Below, piece by piece: positions 25,901-33,712 of a stretch of 64,000 nt of DNA (position 1 is its first letter; each line of letters starts with the position of its first letter). Source of the stretch: RBG-16-34-14 sp963798865. Its GTDB lineage: Bacteria; Bacteroidota; Ignavibacteria; Ignavibacteriales; Ignavibacteriaceae. The translations under genes were made by a program, and so were the position numbers. The notes under the pieces are model-generated. The model did not search any database. It saw nothing but the letters and a program-made list of their open reading frames with translations, and had not been told where the DNA came from. The stretch lies in the NCBI GenBank assembly GCA_963798865.1, contig CAWCVZ010000005.1, forward strand, positions 434,001 to 498,000, in the 5' to 3' direction.

Positions 25901-26207
25901 TGTTTTCCCAAATCCTTATTATGGTTATCAGTACAGGGAGACTTCAAGGGATCAACATTATGTAACCTTTAGTCATTTACCTTCTAATGCTGTTATCAGA
26001 ATATTTGATTTAAGCGGAGTTTTGGTTAGAACGATTACTCATCTACCTTCCGGCGGACAATTTGATAGATGGGATTTACAAAATGATCAAAATTATCCAG
26101 TAGCTAGTGGTGTATATGTAGTTTATATAGATATGCCCGATTTAGGTGCCACCAAAATTTTGAAGCTGGCTGTAATTCAGGAAAAACAAATATTAAGAGT
26201 GTATTAA
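22911..26207 (+). CDS. Giant secreted surface protein with C-terminal T9SS-like sorting domain
   Basis: A 1098-aa secreted protein starting at MKKFNYLS (GGAGG 9 bases upstream), with a signal peptide to about residue 25. The N-terminal domain is rich in Trp, Cys and Gly (CWVSGEGYHDWVVGSSWCG). Acidic Ca-binding-like loops occur at DVNGDGQYD (about 177-185) and DLNGNGSYDIGEPY. The C-terminal 80 residues (NVFPNPYYGYQYRE, then FDLSGVLVRT and VASGVYVVYID) match a type A T9SS sorting domain. It lies between the TonB receptor and the PorV-like barrel, so it is a likely exported and anchored component of that locus. Ligand or enzymatic role not recognised. Confidence 0.82.
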   Translation: MKKFNYLSLMFIILVFLATPYNLFSHYKGDGKKKPPVQKTTVDPSQSLININNITCWVSGEGYHDWVVGSSWCGAFPRGTVAGAIFAEGIVWGGQVFDGSSPVVRVNGNTYATGCSPITRLFRVRPDYANGNLTQDAADFNNIGIGSVTEGDVQALRDQYAKDWNEWPANEGAPYQDVNGDGQYDPTVDIPGIPGASQSLFIKYNDAISSNLYGAPPIGMEVSETYWAYAYTGALGNVIYKKVDLVYKGTPNSASNSRIDSMYIVQWADPDVGNSTDDFAGCDTSLNLGYAYSSGATDATYQPLGLAPPAAGYDFLQGVSVYTGDPSDSAIFNLHWRTGYKYINPKPMSSFIYFAAGGAWNDPDFTYTGSLQFYNLMRGKLPRPPYPSAELFPPSVADITPFGTYLLAGDPVAGTGKLDGSAEGPGDRRIMVTNGPITMHLGDTAEVVLALVGGLGPTDNLSSVTAMKNNDAAAQTVFDLLFQLPSIPPPDVTVSNLNNKVSLSWGSNTANLNAIEHFSDLGYDFEGYEVYQLPSPSSSIEDGVLLGTFDLVNGITAVYDTVNDANGAFIPVLAADGKDAGLQKFLVADTDPFRHTALRNGQEYYFAVVSYAYNPAPLLPFHILRSSVVIRTAIPQMTTPGVRYNGTVLDTIQADHVTGGGDGDAFALIIDPSKLTGHTYKVGFDTTGGSTSWFVRDETTGTVKVSGQENQSGNNDYPVIDGLVVKVTGPPVAGKSYTYKSADPLNLSPVATAADPEYAGGRWFTGGSHGGEIFFGGVFLEPNFWGETSVNPAEYKSVKLNFRPMASYTDLNGNGSYDIGEPYFVDDTTKIQKAFMYQTFSPAAYEGFFNLPFTAWDVDDPANPRQLNVVVRDRDQNHQWDLHNLTDPADPLLPNNGDQQFNYTWILNTNYDPTGTKYGDGTGGSIDFWSYDGGNGIWDGMWCMWVDDRGNGGMLAEECSFTLFPNRVNTIEDSFTFSVPDVTTSQSLAQNDVKNINVFPNPYYGYQYRETSRDQHYVTFSHLPSNAVIRIFDLSGVLVRTITHLPSGGQFDRWDLQNDQNYPVASGVYVVYIDMPDLGATKILKLAVIQEKQILRVY

Positions 26208-26275
26208 TATTTCAAAGAGGTACAGGTGCATTCAGATCTGTACCTCCTAAATTTTAATTTTAACTGGAGGAAATT

Positions 26276-27316
26276 ATGATTCAATTAAAAAGACTATTAT
26301 TTATGCTTCTGATATTAAGCTTCTCAGCCGCAGAAACTTTTGGTGGAGGTCAAAATCGTGCCGGTACTTCAGGAGCCCCGGAATTAAAAATTCCGATCGG
26401 AGCCAGGTACCTTGCTATGGTAGGTGCACCAATTGCTTCTGTTTCAGGCCTGGAAGCAATTTATTGGAATCCCGCAGGCGTTGACTTCACTCCTACAGAC
26501 GCAAATGCGATGTTTTCATATCGTCAGTATATTGCAGATATGAACATGGACTTTGCGGCAGTAAGCGGAAGACTTGGAGAGCTTGGCACTTTTGCTCTCT
26601 CTTTCAGAGCCTTAAATATTGGTGATATTAATGTAACAACTATGGACCAACCCGATGGTACAGGTCAGATAATCAGCCCGAATTATTTTGTATTGGGATT
26701 AACTTATTCCAAACAACTTACAGATAGGATTTCCGTAGGAGCAAATTTTAACCTTATCAATGAGAGTATTGATAGAGTTAACGCTTCAGGATTTAGTTTT
26801 GATTTCGGAGTTGAGTATCGTAATCTTTTTGATGTTCCCGGATTTGGTGTGGGAATTGTTGTTAAGAATTTAGGTCCTACCATTCAATTCTCAGGCAATG
26901 GATTATACATTCAGGCAAATGATCCAAATTCAACGAGAGGACAGACATTCTACCAAATTGATGCGGCATCAGCTGAATTACCCTCAGAAATAGGAATAGG
27001 TTTATCTTATGTCAGACAATTTAATGATGAAAATAAAGTAACATTATCTACTACATTCCAAAATAATAATTATTCTTATGATGATTATAAAGTGGGGCTT
27101 GAATATGCTTACAAAGAAGTTCTTTATGTAAGGGGCGGGTACCTGTTTTCACCCGAATCTACAGATGAAACACCAAATATATTCCAGAATTATGCTCTTG
27201 GAGTAGGAGTTAATACAAAGGAATTTAGTAGCCTTGATTTGTCAGTAGATTATGCATATTTACCTGCCAAATATTTTGATGCTAATAATGTATTCTCAAT
27301 AAGATTTGGATTTTAA
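26276..27316 (+). CDS. PorV/PorQ-family outer-membrane barrel protein
   Basis: A 346-aa outer-membrane beta-barrel of the PorV/UPF0164 type. Signal peptide at residues 1-22; then the family signature IPIGARYLAMVGAPIASVSGLEAIYWNPAG (about 40-69). Many amphipathic strands follow, ending in an aromatic C-terminal strand (FSIRFGF). In T9SS, PorV shuttles cargo to the attachment complex; Ignavibacteria-type genomes often carry several copies beside cargo genes (general knowledge). It is the last gene of the 19-27 kb operon and is followed by a strong terminator. GGAGG precedes the ATG. Confidence 0.88.
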   Translation: MIQLKRLLFMLLILSFSAAETFGGGQNRAGTSGAPELKIPIGARYLAMVGAPIASVSGLEAIYWNPAGVDFTPTDANAMFSYRQYIADMNMDFAAVSGRLGELGTFALSFRALNIGDINVTTMDQPDGTGQIISPNYFVLGLTYSKQLTDRISVGANFNLINESIDRVNASGFSFDFGVEYRNLFDVPGFGVGIVVKNLGPTIQFSGNGLYIQANDPNSTRGQTFYQIDAASAELPSEIGIGLSYVRQFNDENKVTLSTTFQNNNYSYDDYKVGLEYAYKEVLYVRGGYLFSPESTDETPNIFQNYALGVGVNTKEFSSLDLSVDYAYLPAKYFDANNVFSIRFGF

Positions 27317-27349
27317 TATTTAATATTATAATAGTAATATAGGTCTAAT

Positions 27350-27383
27350 AACGGTTTCTTTGCCTTGCAGAGAAACCGTTTTT
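27350..27383 (+). terminator. Intrinsic terminator of the surface-protein operon
   Basis: Perfect 10-bp stem AACGGTTTCT (27350-27359) / AGAAACCGTT (27371-27380), an 11-base loop, then a short run of T. It begins 33 bases after the PorV-like stop codon. Confidence 0.92.
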
Positions 27384-27543
27384 AATTTATATGCAGATCA
27401 AGTAGTTGAGATAAAATAATAGTTTTATTAATTCAACATTTAATTTTAAGCCTTTCATTTTTATCATCATTTGATTCTATTTAAATTGATAAATAATATT
27501 GAATTGAAATAAAAAGTTTGAATTTTCATTTTTGAAACGACAT

Positions 27544-28191
27544 ATGAAATTATTTTTTAACCCTATCATACTAAGTCTTATATTATTGTTTAATAACCTG
27601 ATTTTCGCCCAGGAAATAAATAATAAGCTAATTGGTAATTGGGAATCAGTTGATTTGAAGAACCAAATAAGTATGAAAATAGAATTTAAAGAAGACAATA
27701 AATTTATTTTGAGTAATGTTCTCGTTGCTGATTATCAGTATACATTAAAAGAAAACATGTTGATTAGTCGTTTCGAAAAAGATACTCCCGTTAAAAAAGT
27801 TTTTATTGATACCAGTTATTTGGAAATTAAGCAAGATACTATAATCAGGAGTTATAATCGTTTAGGATGGAAAGATACTGTTGTAATGATAAGGGATAAA
27901 AATTTTGAAGTAAATTCTGAAGCAAAGAAAAATGCAATTGTTGGGAAATGGAAATGGGCATACCCGGCAGGTGATACAGCGACTTCAGTTTTTTATAACA
28001 ATGGTAGTTGGCATTTTTATGTCCCGCAGAATTATTCTACCGGCAGCTACTCTGTAAGTAGCGATACTATAACATTAACTTTTGACAATAATGCAGTTAA
28101 AGAGATTGATACATACTGGGTTGAAGGAAATTTATTACAATTGAAAAATCTGAATGAGAATAAGGAATACCTGTTTCGGAAAGTTCAATAA
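27544..28191 (+). CDS. Secreted protein with two lipocalin-like repeats
   Basis: A 215-aa secreted protein: signal peptide MKLFFNPIILSLILLFNNLIFAQ-like (residues 1-23). The mature part contains two similar modules, the first opening LIGNWESVDLK and the second IVGKWKWAYPAGDTATS, each followed by short strands (SMKIEFKEDNKFILSN; YNNGSWHFYVPQ) and a SYSVSSDTITLTF-type ending, as in small lipocalin-like proteins that test growth of a strand barrel. No catalytic residues are evident. The start is ATG 27544, after an in-frame TTG 12 bases earlier. It is followed by an SGNH protein gene. Confidence 0.65.
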   Translation: MKLFFNPIILSLILLFNNLIFAQEINNKLIGNWESVDLKNQISMKIEFKEDNKFILSNVLVADYQYTLKENMLISRFEKDTPVKKVFIDTSYLEIKQDTIIRSYNRLGWKDTVVMIRDKNFEVNSEAKKNAIVGKWKWAYPAGDTATSVFYNNGSWHFYVPQNYSTGSYSVSSDTITLTFDNNAVKEIDTYWVEGNLLQLKNLNENKEYLFRKVQ

Positions 28192-28217
28192 ATGATTTTC
28201 ATAATTTAAAAATCAGT

Positions 28218-30191
28218 TTGACAGTATCTAAAAAAAATATATTTAGAGCAATTCTTTTCCTAATTCCAATTTTGGTTTTAATTATACTGGAGTTAATACT
28301 TAAACTAACCGGATATGGGGATAATTTAAATATAGTCTCTACCATAGAAAGAAATAATAAAAATTATTATACCATAAACCAGTTGGTGGGGAAAAGGTAT
28401 TTTGGTAAAGACAGACTTTATTATAGAAAGGGGGCACACGATTATTTTGAGGTTAAAAAGCAGCCAAACACCATCAGGATTTTTTGTTTTGGTGCTTCAA
28501 CCACAGCAGGGTTTCCTTACGAATATAATGCGATTCCGACTGAGTTTTTAAGAGACAGGTTGAATTATGCACTTCCCCAGAAAAATATCGAAGTAATCAA
28601 TACAGCGATTGCCGCTACCAACAGTTTTACTGTTAATGAGTTTGCAAAAGAGCTTATTCATTATAACCCCGACCTTTTTATTGTTTATATGGGGCAAAAT
28701 GAATTTTATGGTGTATATGGCGTGGGTTCAACAATATCAGTTGGTAAAAACAGACTTTTTATAAAAACATACTTATGGCTTCAGCAATTTAAAACATTTC
28801 AACTCCTAAAGAATGTTATTAATTCATTATCGAATTTATTTAAATCGGAGGAACAAGAGGAAGATAAATTACTGATGGAGCAAATGGTTAAAAACAATTC
28901 CATAGGCTTCAATAGCAGCGATTATAAAACTGCTATAAATAATTTCGAAGATAATTATAAAGAATTAATTGAAACAGCGAAAGAAAACAATATACCAATA
29001 ATCATTTCAACACTCGTAGTAAATGAAAAAAATTTGCCACCATTTGTGTCAACATATTCTGAAGCCTTAAATGATACGTTAGAAAAAAAGTGGCAGCTGC
29101 AATTTGAGCTTGGCGTTCAGGAAGAAAAGGATAATAATTATTCAGGGGCAATTAATCACTTCAACGAGTCCCTGCTCATTGATTCAATACCTGCGAAGGT
29201 TCATTTTGAATTAGGTAAGTGTTATGAAGAATTAGAGAACTATAAAGATGCGGAAAAACAATATTTGCTTGCGATAAATTTAGATGGTTTGAGATTCCGG
29301 GCACCTTCCGAATTTAATTCTATAATTAAAACCCTCGCTCATAAATTTTATGTTCCTCTTGCAGATGTAAACAAAGAATATAAAGAAAATACTGCACACG
29401 GAATTATCGGCTCAGATTTATTAGTGGATCATGTTCATCCAAATATTAAAGGATATTTCCTTTTATCTAAAACATGGTTCAGAACAATTAAGGAAAACAA
29501 ATTGTTCGGATTATCTCCGGATTTTTTAGAAAATGATAACTTATTATGGCAGCAGTCCACAGTTACTTCATTAGATAGTGTTATCGGAGCGTTAAAAATT
29601 ATCGAACTTAAAAATAAACCTCCCTTTAAAAGTACCATTAGTGATTTGGATTTTAAACCCAATAACTTTATTGAAGAAATCGCTTATCAATACACTATTA
29701 AGCATGATATTTCATGGGGTACTGCTCATTTGAATACTGCGAAAATTTATTTTAACAATAGTGATTTTAACTCGGCACTAAAAGAATTTAGAGCAATACT
29801 TACAATAGATGAAGGCAACCCGGTTATTCTTAAATTAATGGGCGATATGTATTTTCAGCTGAAAATATTTTCAAAAGCCGAAGAGACGTATTTAAAAGCT
29901 TTTTCTTTGGATGATAACCAATTCATTAAATATAAATTAGGTTTGACTGAAATTAATCTTGGTAAACCGCTTGTTTCAATTCAATATTTAAATGATTGTC
30001 TGTCAAACAGTAATAATTCTGAAAGATTTACACCTGAGGAAATAGAAGACATTCGGTATAACCTTGCATTAGCTTATTACCAGGTTGATGACTATAAAAA
30101 AGCTTTAGGTGAGTTAAAAAATCTTTTAACTATTAATCCTTCAAATGAAAAAGCAAAAGCACTAATTAAAAAGGTTGAATCTTATAAATGA
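28218..30191 (+). CDS. Membrane-anchored SGNH hydrolase with tetratricopeptide repeats
   Basis: A 657-aa protein with one N-terminal membrane span (about residues 9-29) and an extracytoplasmic SGNH/GDSL hydrolase domain: block I FGAST (S94), block III MGQNEFYG and block V DHVHPNIKGY. TPR helices are inserted within the hydrolase domain (about 290-345) and again at the C-terminus (about 505-650, YLKAFSLDDN, ALGELKNLLTINPSNEKA). Such SGNH-TPR proteins are common in this group and may deacylate cell-surface polysaccharide; this is inference. TTG start, no clear ribosome site. The next gene starts at its stop codon. Confidence 0.82.
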   Translation: MTVSKKNIFRAILFLIPILVLIILELILKLTGYGDNLNIVSTIERNNKNYYTINQLVGKRYFGKDRLYYRKGAHDYFEVKKQPNTIRIFCFGASTTAGFPYEYNAIPTEFLRDRLNYALPQKNIEVINTAIAATNSFTVNEFAKELIHYNPDLFIVYMGQNEFYGVYGVGSTISVGKNRLFIKTYLWLQQFKTFQLLKNVINSLSNLFKSEEQEEDKLLMEQMVKNNSIGFNSSDYKTAINNFEDNYKELIETAKENNIPIIISTLVVNEKNLPPFVSTYSEALNDTLEKKWQLQFELGVQEEKDNNYSGAINHFNESLLIDSIPAKVHFELGKCYEELENYKDAEKQYLLAINLDGLRFRAPSEFNSIIKTLAHKFYVPLADVNKEYKENTAHGIIGSDLLVDHVHPNIKGYFLLSKTWFRTIKENKLFGLSPDFLENDNLLWQQSTVTSLDSVIGALKIIELKNKPPFKSTISDLDFKPNNFIEEIAYQYTIKHDISWGTAHLNTAKIYFNNSDFNSALKEFRAILTIDEGNPVILKLMGDMYFQLKIFSKAEETYLKAFSLDDNQFIKYKLGLTEINLGKPLVSIQYLNDCLSNSNNSERFTPEEIEDIRYNLALAYYQVDDYKKALGELKNLLTINPSNEKAKALIKKVESYK

Positions 30192-30244
30192 TAGACCGAT
30201 ATTCTACGAATTATTTTTCCAGGTACGATAAAACCACGTATAAA

Positions 30245-31612
30245 ATGATAAAAAAAATAATTTTTATTTGTTTATTATTCTCATTCAATTCTCTGCCCCA
30301 GCAAAGCGGCTTTGAATTAGAACTTGTCGGTAGAGTTTGGTTCCCGGGAGTATATCACGGCGGAAATGATACTACAGGAACTTCAGACTGCTGGGGATAT
30401 ACTGCGCCCGATGGAACTGATTATGCAATTATTGGTGTTTATGAAGGAGTTGCTTTTGTTCGCATTCCTGATCTTAAAGTTGTAGATGTTATTCCCGGAC
30501 CTAAAAATAATGATTATTATTTTCACCGGGATATGAAAACTTATAAACATTATGCATACGAGGTTTCGGAAATGAATGGTGAAAATGAAGGTCTAATGAT
30601 AATGGACCTTCAATATCTTCCCGACAGTGTTAAGTTTGTAAAATCATATACTTATTCCGGAAATAACAGGTCTCATAATTTTTCAATAGATACCGCAAAT
30701 GGTTTCGCTTACGTGCTTGCACAGAACTATACCGGGTTTAGAATAATTGATTTAAATGATCCTGAAAATCCGGTAGATATAAGTTTTGTAAATACCGGGG
30801 GCATTCATGACGTTTATGCCAGAAAAGATACTGTTTATGTTGCTGAAGGTTACAACAGCAGTTATTCAATATATGATGTTACAAATAAAAATAATGCGGT
30901 TCTCTTAAACAGGTGGGTTTCACCAACAGGCGGATATGCTCATAATATCTGGCCTTCGGATGATGGAAAGTTTGTTATGACTACCGAAGAAACTTTAAAC
31001 AGGACTGTAAAATTTTGGGATATCTCGGATATTAATAACATACAACTTAGAGGGCAATATCTGGGAGAAAATAATATTGCACACAATGCTCATATAAAAG
31101 GAAATTTTGCATTCTTATCTCATTACAGGGGCGGTCTTAAAGTGGTTGATATAAGTAACCCGGATACTTTAAAAGAGGTCGCTTCTTATTCAACTTATGG
31201 AGGATTGGCAACAGGAAATTTTTATGGAAACTGGGGGGCATATCCTTTTACAAAAGATGGTTATGTTTATGGAAGTGATATCGAAGGCTGGCTGACTGTT
31301 GTAAAATTTGTTCCTGTTGCTACAAACGTTGATTATGAGAAAATACCGCAAGCATTTAAATTAGAGCAGAATTATCCCAACCCTTTTAATCCAGCGACAA
31401 AAATAAAATTTAGCATTCCGGTTTCATCAAATGTGAGTTTAAAAGTTTTTGATGTTCTTGGAAGAGAAGCAGCTACTCTTGTGAATGAAGAAAAATCTGC
31501 CGGTGATTATGAAGTTGAATTCGATGGTTCGGATTTTTCAAGCGGAACTTATTTTTACAGAGTTCGGGCCGGAAGTTTTATTTCAACCAGGAAAATGTTA
31601 TTACTCAAATAA
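30245..31612 (+). CDS. Choice-of-anchor-B/LVIVD repeat protein with T9SS sorting domain
   Basis: A secreted 455-aa protein from MIKKIIFI; an alternative ATG at 30188 overlaps the SGNH stop and would add 19 residues before the signal peptide. The signal ends near FNSLPQQ. The body is a beta-propeller of LVIVD-like blades (GFRIIDLNDPENPVDI, YSIYDVTNKNNAVLL, LKVVDISNPDTLKEV), of the choice-of-anchor-B family. The C-terminal 90 residues carry the T9SS sorting domain NYPNPFNPATKIKF, VFDVLGREAATLV, SGTYFYRV and the final basic RKMLLLK. Surface-exposed; ligand unknown. Confidence 0.9.
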   Translation: MIKKIIFICLLFSFNSLPQQSGFELELVGRVWFPGVYHGGNDTTGTSDCWGYTAPDGTDYAIIGVYEGVAFVRIPDLKVVDVIPGPKNNDYYFHRDMKTYKHYAYEVSEMNGENEGLMIMDLQYLPDSVKFVKSYTYSGNNRSHNFSIDTANGFAYVLAQNYTGFRIIDLNDPENPVDISFVNTGGIHDVYARKDTVYVAEGYNSSYSIYDVTNKNNAVLLNRWVSPTGGYAHNIWPSDDGKFVMTTEETLNRTVKFWDISDINNIQLRGQYLGENNIAHNAHIKGNFAFLSHYRGGLKVVDISNPDTLKEVASYSTYGGLATGNFYGNWGAYPFTKDGYVYGSDIEGWLTVVKFVPVATNVDYEKIPQAFKLEQNYPNPFNPATKIKFSIPVSSNVSLKVFDVLGREAATLVNEEKSAGDYEVEFDGSDFSSGTYFYRVRAGSFISTRKMLLLK

Positions 31613-31636
31613 ACCCCTTCAATTAAGCGTTTTGTG

Positions 31637-32062
31637 TTATTCATTTGATAATTGAAAAGATGCCATTGCTGATGCTGTTTGTTTTGTAGTTGCATCTTTT
31701 ATATTAAAAATAACTTTGTAATCTCCCATAGCATAAGTTGAATCAAGGTCAAATTGTACTTCAATAGGAATATCTGTTAATCTCTCAGTACCATTTTTAT
31801 CTTCCACTTTGCTGATCAATGCTTTAATTGTATCACCTGCAGGCGTAACAAGATCAATATCATAAGCAACCGTTGCAGCAAAATTATTTTTAACTTCTTT
31901 CTGGCTGAATCCTTTTACACGTGTAGTTGCATTAACCTCCCAGCTGTTTCCAAGATCATAAGCAAAGGCTTCCGTGCTGAATGTTTCTAAATTAACCGGC
32001 TTTTCGTTTCCGCAGGAGCAGAGAATAACAGCCACAAAAAAGAGAAATAATATTGATTTCAT
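31637..32062 (-). CDS. Small lipoprotein, function unknown
   Basis: A 141-aa lipoprotein with lipobox ILCSC (Cys17). The mature domain (about 28-138) is a single predicted beta-sandwich: WEVNATTRVKGF, ATVAYDIDLVTPAGDTI, VQFDLDSTYAMGDYKVIFNI. It resembles an Ig-like fold of secreted Bacteroidota proteins, but no family is recognised. It converges with the LVIVD protein gene and lies 100 bases downstream of serC on the same strand; the gap between contains a repeat fragment. Confidence 0.7.
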   Translation of the reverse strand: MKSILFLFFVAVILCSCGNEKPVNLETFSTEAFAYDLGNSWEVNATTRVKGFSQKEVKNNFAATVAYDIDLVTPAGDTIKALISKVEDKNGTERLTDIPIEVQFDLDSTYAMGDYKVIFNIKDATTKQTASAMASFQLSNE

Positions 32063-32104
32063 AAAAACCCTCGGTTCATCATTAATTAAAATATGAAAAC
32101 AAAA

Positions 32105-32129
32105 GTCATTCTGAATGAAATGAAGAATC
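32105..32129. repeat. Fragment of a dispersed GTCATTCTGAATGAAATGAAGAATC repeat
   Basis: A 25-base sequence of the GTCATTCTGAAnnAAnnGAAGAATC kind, seen between genes in many bacteria. Only one arm is visible here, so it is either a decayed element or a chance similarity. It lies between the lipoprotein gene and serC. Confidence 0.3.
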
Positions 32130-32163
32130 CCATCATTTTATTTTTAAGAACGACTTAAAAACT

Positions 32164-33252
32164 CTAACCATTCTTTTTCTGAAAATCACTCATTAAAGAA
32201 ACAAGATCTTCAACGCCTTTTTTAGGAAAAGCATTGTAGATGGAAGCTCTTAAACCGCCAACTGAACGATGACCCTTAAGCCCATCAAAGCCGGCAGCTG
32301 TTGCTTCGGAAATAAGTTTCTTTTCAAGTTCTTCATTTGCAAGATTAAAAGTAACATTCATTAACGAGCGGCTATTTTTTTCTGCATGTCCTTTGTAATA
32401 ACCTCCGCTTTCATCAATACATTTATAAAGTATATCAGCTTTCTCTTTATTTATTTTATACATTGAATCGAGTCCGCCAATCTTCTTAATCCATTTTGCA
32501 ATCAGGCCGATAATATATACGCCGAATGTATTTGGGGTATTATAAAGTGAATTATTTTCAACATGAGTTTTGTAATTTAGCATTGTATGAAGTAAATCCT
32601 GGCTTTTTTCAACCATATCTTTTCTGATTATTACAAATGTTACTCCTGAAGGACCCATATTTTTCTGAGCACCGGCATAAATAAGCGCGTATTTATTCAC
32701 ATCAATTTTTTTATGAAGGATATCCGAAGAAGCATCACAGACCAAAGGGACTTTTCCCACTTCAGGTTCTTTATGCCATTCGGTCCCGTAAATTGTATTG
32801 TTGGAAGTATAGTGAACATAAGATGCATCCGGATCAAGTTTCAGTTCTTCCTGTTTTGGAATTCTTTTAAAAGTTTCACTCTCTGTAGTAGCGGCAATAT
32901 TAACAGTTCCTACTCTCTTTGCTTCTTTAACTGCTTTCTTAGACCAGCTTCCTGTTAAAATATAATCAGCCTTATTTTTAGGAGGCATCAAATTTAAAGG
33001 AACCATTGAAAACTGGAGGCTTGCACCTCCCTGTAAGAAGAGAAGCTCATAATCATCAGAAATACTTAGTAGAGATTTTAAATCGGCTTTAGCTTCTGCT
33101 ATTATTTTATCAAAAGTTTTTGATCTGTGACTTATCTCCAGTATAGACATTCCTATTCCGGGAAGAGAAAATAAATTTTCCTGGGTTTCTTTTATAACAT
33201 CTTCCGGAAGAATAGCCGGACCAGCGCTGAAGTTATATATTCTTTTTGTCAT
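32164..33252 (-). CDS. serC: Phosphoserine aminotransferase
   Basis: PLP enzyme converting 3-phosphohydroxypyruvate to phosphoserine, and also acting in pyridoxal phosphate synthesis in some bacteria. A 362-aa protein starting NFSAGPAILPEDV, with GIGMSILEISHRS, FLQGGASLQFSMVP, the PLP Lys in YAGAQKNMGPSG and the C-terminal GLRASIYNAF. The upstream neighbours are hicB, a decayed hicA and a DUF1015 gene, all on the same strand. No serA or serB is seen within the window. Confidence 0.97.
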   Translation of the reverse strand: MTKRIYNFSAGPAILPEDVIKETQENLFSLPGIGMSILEISHRSKTFDKIIAEAKADLKSLLSISDDYELLFLQGGASLQFSMVPLNLMPPKNKADYILTGSWSKKAVKEAKRVGTVNIAATTESETFKRIPKQEELKLDPDASYVHYTSNNTIYGTEWHKEPEVGKVPLVCDASSDILHKKIDVNKYALIYAGAQKNMGPSGVTFVIIRKDMVEKSQDLLHTMLNYKTHVENNSLYNTPNTFGVYIIGLIAKWIKKIGGLDSMYKINKEKADILYKCIDESGGYYKGHAEKNSRSLMNVTFNLANEELEKKLISEATAAGFDGLKGHRSVGGLRASIYNAFPKKGVEDLVSLMSDFQKKNG

Positions 33253-33268
33253 TATTTTCCTTTAATAT

Positions 33269-33490
33269 TTAATTAGCTGAAAGAGTTCGTATTTTATTAA
33301 TTATTGAATCCGCGGATGGAATAGTCTGATTATTTTTTCTTGCTGTTTCCAACCAGAGATTAATAACTTCATCCAGTTCTTCCAAACATTCGCTTATAGT
33401 TTCTCCTTGTGCAAGACATCCTTTAAGAGATGGAACCTCTGCAACATATCCTCCTTCTTCTACCGGATAAATTATTACAGGATATTTCAT
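33269..33490 (-). CDS. hicB: HicB-family antitoxin-like protein
   Basis: A 73-aa protein with the HicB core: YPVIIYPVEEGGYVAEVPSL, then KGCLAQGETISECLEELDE and the helix VINLWLETARKN. HicB antitoxins bind the HicA mRNA-interferase and usually act as a repressor; this one lacks the C-terminal DNA-binding region of longer HicB, so it is the short form. Its start overlaps the hicA 3' end (ATGA) in the usual hicA-hicB order. The partner gene is broken, so it may be a leftover antitoxin. GGAGAGGAG precedes the ATG. Confidence 0.88.
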   Translation of the reverse strand: MKYPVIIYPVEEGGYVAEVPSLKGCLAQGETISECLEELDEVINLWLETARKNNQTIPSADSIINKIRTLSAN

Positions 33491-33708
33491 TTCTCCTCTC
33501 CTTTCTTTCTCAATTCTTCCAATAGTTCAATAACTCTTTTTATATAAATAGATTTCACTTTATTATTGAGGGATAACAAAAATGTATTTATCTTTTCTAA
33601 AAATATGATGGCTTCCGGAAATTCTTTCCAGGATAAAATTTTCATCTTTTAGTAATTGCCTTATTTCTGAAAACTTTACATTTTCTGGATTATTTTTAAT
33701 TCTTTCAT
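33487..33708 (-). pseudogene. hicA: Decayed or frameshifted hicA toxin gene
   Basis: Reading the minus strand between the DUF1015 stop and hicB gives a HicA-like protein in pieces. One frame reads NNPENVKFSEIRQLLKDENF and then SGSHHIFRKDKYIFVIPQ, including the catalytic His of the GSHH motif, and stops. The following frame gives NNKVKSIYIKRVIELLEEL up to the hicB start. The ATG at 33708 is one base out of frame with the first piece, at an A5 run. At least two indels therefore separate start, core and C-terminal helix. The core residues remain intact, so either recent decay or sequence error fits. Confidence 0.75.
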
Positions 33709-33712
33709 AAGA

